This document shows positions 59,201-64,000 of a stretch of 64,000 bases of DNA, in pieces. Position 1 is the first letter of the stretch. Every line of letters starts with the position of its first letter. The translations under genes were made by a program, and so were the position numbers. This stretch comes from Streptomyces sp. CB02056 (lineage in GTDB: Bacteria; Actinomycetota; Actinomycetes; Streptomycetales; Streptomycetaceae). The notes below the pieces were generated by a model, which was not told the origin of the DNA, ran no database searches, and saw nothing but the letters and a program-made list of their open reading frames with translations. The stretch is from assembly GCF_001905545.1 (NCBI RefSeq), contig NZ_LIPD01000015.1:62001-126000 (forward strand), given 5' to 3'.

Positions 59201-61087
59201 CGGACCGACACCTTCACCTACGACGAGGCCGGCAACACCGTCCGCCGCGTCACCGTCGACGGCGACCAGGCGCTCGAGTGGGACACCGAGGGCCACCGCG
59301 CCAAGTCCACCACCGCGGGCAAGAGCACGACCTTCCTCTACGACGCCAACGGCAACCGCCTCCTGCGCCGTGAGCCCGACGCGGTGACCCTCTACCTGGA
59401 CGGCCAGGAGCTCAAGCTCGACAAGACTGCCAACAAGGTCACCGGCACCCGCTACATCACCGCTGGTCCCGTCACCCTCGTCAAGGCCTCCGACGGCAGC
59501 CTCAACTACCTCATCAACGACCAGCAGGGAACCGCCCAACTCACCATCAGCGCCGACAACCTCGACTACACCCGAGGCGACACCACCCCCTTCGGGACCC
59601 CCCGAGGCAAGAAGCCGGCCTCCTGGCCAACCGAACGCGGCTTCGTCGGCGGCACCAACGACGCCACCACCGGCCTCACCCACCTCGGTGCCCGCGAATA
59701 CGACGCGGCCAACGGCCGCTTCATCTCCGTCGACCCCATCCTCGACCCCACCGACCCACAGCAGATCAACGGCTACGCCTACAGCAACAACAACCCCGTC
59801 AACCTCAGCGACCCCAGCGGACTGATCTCGATCTTTGGGATCATGATCTTCCCGGATCGACCCAAACTAAAGGATCTTCCCGGCATAGCCGGAAAGATGG
59901 CTGCTGGCGGGTTCGACTCCGCCGTCGGGTGGCTGACGGAGAACAGCCCGTTTGCCGCGATGAATAATGCCATGGCGGGGGTTAACCAGCAGGCTGGCGT
60001 CACCGTCATTCCAGGCATTGTTCCGATGAAAACGACTGCGCACCCTGCAGCTGACTTGTTCGGTATTTCACACAACGATCCGGCCTACAGGTTCGGGGAG
60101 ATCGCCGAGACTGTAGCGGAGATTGCTGGTGGTGGGCCCGGAGCCGTAAAGGGAGCAGCTAAGGGCGCCAGGGCAGCCAAGGGTCTGATCAAAGAATCTG
60201 GGGTAGTTAAGAAGGCACTCAAAAAGCTCTTCGGAAACTGCAGTTTCACGCCCGACACGCCCGTTCTGATGGCCGACGGTACCAGCAAGAATATCGGCGA
60301 AATCCAGATCGGCGACAAGGTCAAGTCAAACGACCCGGAACGACCCGCAGGGGAGGACAACGGGGACCGGCCTGTCCTGGCCACTCTGATCAACGACGAC
60401 GAAGACCTCGTCGATGTGACAATCAAAACCGCAGGCGTTGCCGAGGAAACCGTCCACACCACGTCCAACCACCCTTTCTGGGATGACACGACCCGTTCGT
60501 GGACGCCAGCGGGTGAGCTCACGGTTGGGCATGTCCTCAAGAGCGAATCCGGCGACCTCATCGAGGTCGCGGCCGTGCGCCCTGTTGCGGGTCGCTCCTG
60601 GATGTACAACCTGACGATCGCCGACTTCCACACGTACTATGTTGTGGCGGGCGATGTGCCGATCTTGGTCCACAATTCCTGTGGTCCGGATATGGGCTCT
60701 GCTGCTCGCGCCGCCGCCAAGCAAGCGCCAGAAGATGCCACGATGACTTCCGTTGCACGCATCAAGAACACGGACATGATGGAGCCTGGCTATTCTGGAG
60801 CTTCCTCCCGCCCAGCCTATCTGGAGCCTGAGATCCAGAAAGCTGCAGCCGATGGCGGGCAGATGTTCGAGGGAGATGCGGCTAACTGCGCGGAGATGCG
60901 CGCATGCAATGCACTGTTTGCCAATCATGCGGCTGATTTTGAGGGCATGTTTGGGCGTCCTCTTCAATTCAGCGATATCGAATTTCTCACTGTCAGAAGT
61001 TCCACTGGCCTACCCGAGGCGGCCTGTCTATCCTGCCAGAGTGCGCTAGTGAGGCGTGGCGCGACTGACCTATCGGTCGGAGGGTGA
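53231..61087 (+). CDS. RHS polymorphic toxin with HINT and deaminase-type C-terminus
   Basis: A 2618-aa secreted RHS protein. The order is signal/anchor region (about 20-50); SpvB-like start (SFDWSYPIELPPVPGGMAPK); YD/RHS repeats across about 600-1650; an inserted PLL-like lectin block (about 1660-1950) with VWHTLRDANGKWGGWGDV-type repeats; the RHS core end (FVGGTNDATTGLTHLGAREY; FISVDPILDPTDPQQINGYA; SDPSG near 2195); a linker; and a HINT domain (about 2337-2483; NCSFTPDTPVLMADGTSKN, TSNHPFW, VPILVHNSC). The toxin tip 2484-2618 has C2553-A-E2555 and C2599-x2-C2602, as in nucleic-acid deaminases (YwqJ-like). Self-cleavage by HINT would release it. The tip DNA is much poorer in GC. ATG 53231 follows GAGGAAAG; the immunity gene follows by 2 nt. 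Confidence 0.9.
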   Translation: MHPSEAGALPGPRTRRSEAITRPVLRKVVPIAVTALIAAAVQIPAIAVAAGSEFKLPPVQHVEAVPLSKVEVERPKAAQPPTAPPTAPPAAAWPKPGKAEVDVPAASAPKSSPQGKAPGLPLTVTSVGSEPAAGGKSKVRVAVSDRAAAAIVGLDGVLVNLEPVAGSATPDKARVQLDYKAFRESFGADWGSRLTFVQLPPCALTTPDQPQCRTATPLAASNDTKAGTLTADVVVSAPVDQVPADGAVKASFVQAASASVAGATVLAATAGASGPEGNYKATSLSPSSTWSVTGNTGSFDWSYPIELPPVPGGMAPKVALGYSSGAIDGRTASTNNQSSWIGDGWDYNPGFVERSYTACTDDKGSGSNAPATGGDLCWKSDNAMVSLNGSASALVRDDASGTWKLSKDDGSRVEKLNGNASDTANGDTDNEYWKVTTTDGTQYFFGKNRLPGWSAGKPETGAALTVPVFGNQPGEPGYAPAFKDSSRDRAWRWQLDYVVDPHGNAVAYFYDQEKNAYAKNSGAATSTPKADAVYTRAVTLNRIEYGHRAGQVYGASPAGKVTFSTADRCVAADCSFTKANAANWFDTPVDQSCDKDQDCRNSSPTFWSKRRVTGISTQALQGDGSYRDIDAWSLDQYFPATGDSGGRAMWLQSITRTAKAGTTAQTLQPVTFGGDLRPNRVDSAEGRPPMNRYRVNRITSETGSNTDITYTAIDCAAGSVPALDSNTRRCYPTWWTPEGAVDPVLDWFHKYLVEKVTEHDLVAGSGSPDKVTAYEYLDGAAWRRDNSELTPDKQRTWSDFRGYQRVRTRVGDSGKSLTETVYFRGMDGDTLANGQPRPVSPLQGVKDSNELAGYARETIVYDGDGGKPITSTVNNPWVRGTASRAVKALPSKDGKPTATPPGETGRPEAAVLPPVTASMVRTESTTTKALQPDGSTARTARSSSTFDDYGQVKTVSDEGDTNVTGDEQCTRTTYVTPDTANWLISYPQSVQTASTLCSTAATPVTVTSEARTAYDGKPLGSAPEPGKGSAITTEALDRYDGATPHYLTAVTTAYDQYGRVTSVKDVNNAETTTSYTPASGSQATVVQSTNPKQFTTTTSYDGLRALPVKVVDANNRTTYVDYDAMGRTTAVWNPGRDKSASASTTYAYTIEPGKQPAVTTRTLLDGGDYRTSIALFDGLLRPRQVQEEAHGGSTAHNGGRNITDSFYDSHGRVYRSNAAYHADGPPVAALWIGLDNKVPSQTETEFDGLDRPTAGIFKSLNMEKWRSTTRYGVNWSATTPPDGGTPTLTITDARGRTSEVRHYKSGSPDFDAPVSAYEALKYSYNPAGKLTRFTDAAGNAWTWEYDLLGRQAKAVDPDKGTTTSTYNTDGTLATVTDARGKTLAYAYDVLGRKTGMFDGSTTGTKLAEWAYDTLPGSNGLATGSTRWENGKAYTTGITGFDGAARPTGTTVTVPDSEGLLAGTYNASQTYTPNTGLVDTTTYPAGGGLPQETVRRNYTPLGLPTTVSGGSRVYSLGNTYSPLGQLQQSVTGNVGSRAVQTYDYENATQRLALVQTDRERSGPQTLDKKTYTYNPVGNITRVRDDRDNATVADTQCYTYDFAQRLTDAWSSTDDCVAKPTSTTAPYVGGVDPYWSSYTYDAAGNRTQATNRSFGAAPGPLMDTGKVTSVAIAGDGQTASVAIADGQVYLAQQRADGTWANFENLHKTQAGPLPAAVEYVVAAWADNTLQIMAVAGGRVWHTLRDANGKWGGWGDVTNVVGPITNPSQLSLSATASGLEVLALSDGVLKHTLRRPDGVWAGWGNVYGETGSLTGATRVTSAATGSGLEVIVIAGDRLWHTVRFGNGIWQKWGDVYGATGALTSPTSLTATATGAGLEVAAIAGGNIWHTIRKPDATWAGWGNVSQVVGQLNQPTSAAVVSSGGDLKLITVASGAINYTKRAYATGSWLPWAQLTQIPENPPSDQTQRTSTYPAAGGSRPHALSRVDITGTGARTDTFTYDEAGNTVRRVTVDGDQALEWDTEGHRAKSTTAGKSTTFLYDANGNRLLRREPDAVTLYLDGQELKLDKTANKVTGTRYITAGPVTLVKASDGSLNYLINDQQGTAQLTISADNLDYTRGDTTPFGTPRGKKPASWPTERGFVGGTNDATTGLTHLGAREYDAANGRFISVDPILDPTDPQQINGYAYSNNNPVNLSDPSGLISIFGIMIFPDRPKLKDLPGIAGKMAAGGFDSAVGWLTENSPFAAMNNAMAGVNQQAGVTVIPGIVPMKTTAHPAADLFGISHNDPAYRFGEIAETVAEIAGGGPGAVKGAAKGARAAKGLIKESGVVKKALKKLFGNCSFTPDTPVLMADGTSKNIGEIQIGDKVKSNDPERPAGEDNGDRPVLATLINDDEDLVDVTIKTAGVAEETVHTTSNHPFWDDTTRSWTPAGELTVGHVLKSESGDLIEVAAVRPVAGRSWMYNLTIADFHTYYVVAGDVPILVHNSCGPDMGSAARAAAKQAPEDATMTSVARIKNTDMMEPGYSGASSRPAYLEPEIQKAAADGGQMFEGDAANCAEMRACNALFANHAADFEGMFGRPLQFSDIEFLTVRSSTGLPEAACLSCQSALVRRGATDLSVGG

Positions 61088-61089
61088 GC

Positions 61090-61560
61090 ATGGAATTGAT
61101 AATCCATGGACGAGGGCGCCGTTTGGTTGAAGCGGCAGGCTGGAGGCCTGGCGTCGTGGCCGACGTCTCTGGACTCGTACGTGAGATGAAGCTCGTCGGC
61201 TTCGATGTGTCGCCTGCGGCGCACCGATTCTTGGAGGCGTTCTGGCAACTCCGGATCGAGCACCTGCCCAGCATCGACTTGAATAGCAAGGAGATATTCT
61301 GCTGGACTGAGTTTGACCCCACGCGGGTGTGCACCGCGCGTGATGCGAGGATTGCTGGACGCTGCTCTGGCGTAGTTGGTGAATCCCTGTGCCCATTGGG
61401 AATTGATGGATTTCACCTCACCGTGTATGTGTCGCCATCTGGCAAGTTCTTTGCTGGGATGGACTCCTCGGTGTTCGCATATGCGGACTGCGTTGACGAT
61501 TTCTTTGCGAAGCTGGCTGATGGATCCAGGCCACAACTCATTGGGAACTGGGAGCTGTAG
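61090..61560 (+). CDS. SUKH-3-family immunity protein
   Basis: A 156-aa protein matching SUKH-3-type immunity proteins: the start ELIIHGRGRRLVEAAGW, the helix VSPAAHRFLEAFWQLR, CPLGIDGFHLTVYVSPSGKF and the C-terminal VFAYADCVDDFFAKLADG. SUKH proteins neutralise deaminase and nuclease tips of polymorphic toxins by binding them. ATG 61090 has GGAGG 6 nt upstream, inside the last codons of the toxin gene. Low GC matches the toxin tip, showing that the two were acquired together. Confidence 0.85.
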   Translation: MELIIHGRGRRLVEAAGWRPGVVADVSGLVREMKLVGFDVSPAAHRFLEAFWQLRIEHLPSIDLNSKEIFCWTEFDPTRVCTARDARIAGRCSGVVGESLCPLGIDGFHLTVYVSPSGKFFAGMDSSVFAYADCVDDFFAKLADGSRPQLIGNWEL

Positions 61561-61588
61561 GGCGCGTTCGGTGCTTTAGAGGAATAGC

Positions 61589-61625
61589 TGAGGCCCCACC
61601 GGAAATGCCTTCCGGTGGGGCCTCA
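61589..61625. terminator. Perfect 16-bp bidirectional hairpin
   Basis: TGAGGCCCCACCGGAA (61589-61604), loop ATGCC, TTCCGGTGGGGCCTCA (61610-61625), between the immunity gene and the convergent integrase remnant. Likely terminates both. Confidence 0.75.
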
Positions 61626-61657
61626 GCGGTCTCTGGCGGCAGTAGTTGACGGCAACG

Positions 61658-62290
61658 TCAGCGGACGGGTGCTGCACAAAGCGGCGGCTCGTCGCCCTCG
61701 ATTCCGGTCTCGGCGAGGTTTCCGAGTGCGTGTCCGAGGAGGTCGATGGCCTGCCGCTGAAGGCGGATCCGGACGTGGGCGTACACCGTGGCAGTGACGC
61801 CGATGTGGGCGTGGCCCAGCAGCTCCTTGATGACGACGCCTTCGACGCCCTGTTCCAGGAGCAGGGTCGCAGTCGAGTGCCTCAGGTCGTGGAACCGGAT
61901 CGCCCGCAGGCGGGAGTGGCGAAGTAGCGCGTTGAAGTGCCGTGTGAGGGTGGCGGGTTCGATGGGGTGACCGTCCGTGCGGGTGAAGACGAGGTCGTTG
62001 TCCACCCACTCTGCGCCGGCCTGATGCTTCTCGCGGGCCTGTCGCTCACGGTGCACGCGGAGCGAGGTGACGCACGCGGCCGGGAGGGCGATGCGGCGTT
62101 CCGAGCTGATGGTCTTGGTCGGCAGGGTTGTGAGGCCGCCGGTGCGTGTGCGCTGGAGAGTGCGGCGGATGCTGGCGGTACTGGTGACGAGGCCGAGGTC
62201 TTCCCAGCGGAGGCCGAGGAGTTCGCCCTGCGGAGTCCGGTGTGCAGGGCGGGTTCGAACAGCGCCTCAGGGCGGCGCAGCAGAGGGGGT
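61658..62290 (-). pseudogene. Tyrosine recombinase (integrase) remnant
   Basis: The minus strand carries only the catalytic half of a phage-type integrase. The intact part ends RFHDLRHSTATLLLEQGVEG (the H-x-x-R box), ELLGHAHIGVTATVYAHV (H/Y region with the nucleophilic Tyr) and a C-terminal tail. Upstream, LRWEDLGLVTSTASIRRTLQ and TKTISSERRIALPAACV remain readable, but LHTGLRR (first catalytic Arg region) is in another frame, with the shift near 62226-62232. No N-terminal arm or core-binding domain remains. It indicates a decayed integrated element; no att site or tRNA is visible nearby. Confidence 0.8.
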
Positions 62291-62463
62291 CGCACCTGGC
62301 GTCGCCGTACGCGACCCTTGGCTTGCCGGCCCCCTGCCCGCCCGGATTCCTCATGGCCGCCGACGGCCGGCGGGCAGGGCGGGGGTCGAAGATCGTGAGC
62401 GATGGGAGGCTGAGCCCTTGCGGTGGCAGATGGTCCCGCTCGGAGGTCAGGGGGGAACGGGAA

Positions 62464-63014
62464 ATGGCGAACGCTGTCGGCCGTCTCGCGGACATCATGG
62501 GGGAGCCCCGATGTGAGCCGTTCCGGGTGTACTGGGAGGGGGCCGTCGAAGGGCTAGGCACCGAACTGCCCTCGGACTACGGTGCGTTCGTGGAGCGGTA
62601 CGGCCGTGCCCACTTCCGCGGCGAGAGTTCGCTATGGTGACCCCGGACCTCGACCCCGGCACTCCGGACGAGGAGAGGTACGAACACTTCCGCCACTTCA
62701 ACGTGGAAGTCGAGGAGATGCTCGACGGGTGGTACGAGTGGAATCCCGAGCTCGGCAGGCCCTACGCGCCGTTCCCGGCGAAGGGCGGTCTGCTCGTCTG
62801 GGCCAACAACACCATCTCCGACTACTTCTGCTGGGGCACCTCGGCCGGAGACCCGGACCAGTGGCCGGTCGTGGTGTGGCGCTTCGACATCAGCGAGTTC
62901 GTCCGTTTCGACGGCACCATGACCGAGTTCCTGGCCACCGTCCTGACAGGGGAGGCCCCCGACTCCGACGAGTACATCGACCGGACGTTGGCGCCCGACC
63001 GGTGTCTCTTGTAG
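62464..63014 (+). pseudogene. Frameshifted SUKH/SMI1-KNR4 family gene
   Basis: Two overlapping frames make one SUKH-family protein. Frame 1 (62464-62640) encodes MANAVGRLADIMGEP and ELPSDYGAFVERYGRAHF. Frame 2 (62634-63014) encodes VTPDLDPGTPDEERYEHF, APFPAKGGLLVWANNTISDY, CWGTSAGDPDQWPVVVW and GTMTEFLATVLTGEAPDSDE. In intact SMI1/KNR4 proteins these parts are continuous (LPxDY...YG, then GGLLxWG..., then FL..VLxG). The break is at TTCGCTATGGTGACC. An orphan immunity gene beside a displaced RHS cassette fits, now probably inactive. Confidence 0.65.
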
Positions 63015-63067
63015 TCCGTGCCCCGCAGCCCGGCTGAGCGTTCGCCATGGGAGTAGCAGGACACCCC

Positions 63068-63106
63068 TTGGTGCAGGAAGTCGGCCGGTCCGACTTCCTG
63101 CACCAA
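63068..63106. terminator. Family hairpin C
   Basis: TTGGTGCAGGAAGTCGG (63068-63084), loop CCGGT, CCGACTTCCTGCACCAA (63090-63106): a perfect 17-bp stem between the SUKH pseudogene (plus) and a small minus-strand gene. Same core as hairpins A and B. Confidence 0.8.
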
Positions 63107-63119
63107 GAGCCCACGTGGG

Positions 63120-63242
63120 TTACGCGTTGCCGCCCCTGTTGCCCCTGCCGCGTAGGAGGTCCGCGATGCGCGCGTCGACCTGGTCGCGGTCGTAGCTGTG
63201 CCGTACCAGGTCGACGTCGCGGAACTCCGGTGATGTGGACAC
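63120..63242 (-). CDS. Small hypothetical protein (40 aa)
   Basis: A GTG-started 40-residue peptide beginning MSTSPEFRDVDLVRHSYDRD and ending in a basic RGRGNRGGN tail, with GGAGG 9 nt upstream (TTGGAGGACCCGCGAG). It ends just before family hairpin C, which would terminate it. It may instead be the residue of a larger gene cut by the RHS rearrangement. No family is recognised. Confidence 0.4.
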   Translation of the reverse strand: MSTSPEFRDVDLVRHSYDRDQVDARIADLLRGRGNRGGNA

Positions 63243-63309
63243 CTCGCGGGTCCTCCAATCTCTGACGACCGCTCGCCCGGGCCACAGGGGTAGAGGTCGG
63301 TCCGCGGTG

Positions 63310-64000
63310 GCCGGGCCCTGTGGCTGAAGTCCGTCACCCGCACGGCCAAGGCCGGCGCCACCGTGCAGACGCTCCAGCCCGTCGTGTTCGGCCACGGAGA
63401 CCCGCTTCCCAGCCGGGCCGACTCCGCCGAGGGCTGTCCCGATGACCCGGTACCGGGTTGACCTGATCACCTCCGAGACCGCACGACGTCCTACGCTCCC
63501 GGCGAGTGGCTCCCAGTTGACGATCGTCCGGTCGACCAACGCCAAGAAGTCCGCGACCACGACCACCCGCGACGGCCTGCGCGCCCTGCCGGTGAATGTC
63601 GTCGACGTCAACAGCCGCACCACGTACGCCGATTACGACGCCATGGGCCGCACCACAGCCGTGTGGAACCCAGGCCGGGACAAGAGCGCGTCGGCCAACG
63701 CGACGTACGCCTACACGATCGAGCCGGGCAAGCAGCCCGCCGTCACGACCAGGATGCTGCTGGAGGACGGCGACTACCGCACCGGCATCTCCCTGTACGA
63801 CGGTCTCCTGCGCCCGCGCCAAGTCCAGGAGCAGGCGTACGACGTGGACGGCGGCCGGCAACATCACCGACAGCTTCTATGACAGCCACGGCCGGGTCTG
63901 CTGCGTCAACGCGGCGTACCACGCTGCCGGGCCTCCGATAGCGGTGCTGTGGATCGGTCTGGACAACAAGGTCCCGTCCCAGACGGAGACCGAGTTCGAC
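63310..64000 (+). pseudogene. Second RHS copy with internal deletion (truncated by window)
   Basis: This stretch repeats the RHS gene at high identity. 63321-63480 matches about 55180-55340 (WLKSVTRTAKAGATVQTLQP), and 63480-64000 matches about 56445-56970 (VDVNSRTTYADYDAMGRTTA; KQPAVTTRMLLEDGDYRTGI). The two parts are joined at GAGACC, a six-base microhomology, removing about 1.1 kb. A further one-base shift near 63856 ends the reading frame at 63882. It has no start or signal peptide and is probably a silent cassette or deletion derivative; the rest lies beyond the window. Confidence 0.75.

Noticed and set aside
56291..59683. Minus-strand frame of about 1130 codons inside the RHS gene
   Set aside because: Antisense shadow of the RHS repeats; no ribosome binding site and no domain.
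1..64000. tRNA, rRNA and CRISPR loci
   Set aside because: I looked for CCA-proximal TTCRANTC-type cloverleaf motifs, conserved rRNA segments and regularly spaced direct repeats and found none I could support.

Overview
The window is chromosomal DNA of a streptomycete-type actinomycete (Streptomyces or Kitasatospora). The evidence is very high GC with strongly GC-biased third codon positions, an AfsR/SARP regulator, a large LuxR (LAL-type) regulator, WhiJ-like XRE/DUF5753 plus DUF397 clusters, and many secreted proteins with twin-arginine or Sec signals, including an AA10 LPMO, a phospholipase C, ricin-type lectins and an LPXTG-anchored protein. I found no rRNA, tRNA or CRISPR array.

Layout. 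(1) 1-7 kb: the start of an NCS2 uracil/xanthine permease, a membrane-anchored XRE regulator divergent from a DUF4232 lipoprotein, an AfsR/SARP regulator, and a two-gene unit of a RipA/SLATT-like membrane protein and a small partner. (2) 7-19 kb: a Vat/CatB acetyltransferase, a phospholipase C with a PHO-box-like promoter, an M14-type peptidase, a secreted four-repeat protein, an MMPL exporter, and an NHL-type secreted propeller. (3) 18.4-22.8 kb: a minus-strand MarR - MFS - HbpS-like - aldo/keto reductase - LLM oxidoreductase array. (4) 23-35.8 kb: an AA10 LPMO under a DasR-like site, baeRF3, a glycerophosphodiesterase, a DUF11/LPXTG surface protein, a LAL regulator, a Tat-exported epoxide-hydrolase-like protein, and two ricin-type lectins divergent from an ArsR-like regulator. 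(5) 36.9-44.9 kb: a small-peptide/PIMT-like methyltransferase operon that looks like an imiditide (aspartimide RiPP) cluster, embedded in DUF5753/DUF6879/DUF397/HATPase regulatory genes. (6) 45-48 kb: a guanine-deaminase-like protein fused to a lectin-like tail, and a broken ricin-like remnant. (7) 48.5-64 kb: a polymorphic-toxin region with a 1450-aa secreted DNRLRE/FG-GAP protein, a divergent 2618-aa RHS-HINT-deaminase toxin, its SUKH-3 immunity gene, an integrase remnant, a frameshifted SUKH gene and a second, internally deleted RHS copy running off the window.

Most interesting. The 52-aa Gly/Asp-rich peptide at 38169-38327 lies 3 nt upstream of a PIMT-homologue methyltransferase. A 15-bp motif (consensus ATARYCGAGAATCAY) occurs upstream of this operon and twice in the neighbouring divergent promoter region, always in the same orientation 65-90 bp before a start codon. 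This ties the peptide operon to an HTH-less DUF5753 gene and to a DUF6879-XRE operon as one candidate regulon. A separate family of perfect hairpins sharing the core GGAAGTCGG-N5-CCGACTTCC, with covarying outer stems, closes three convergent gene ends (36.96, 41.16 and 63.07 kb).
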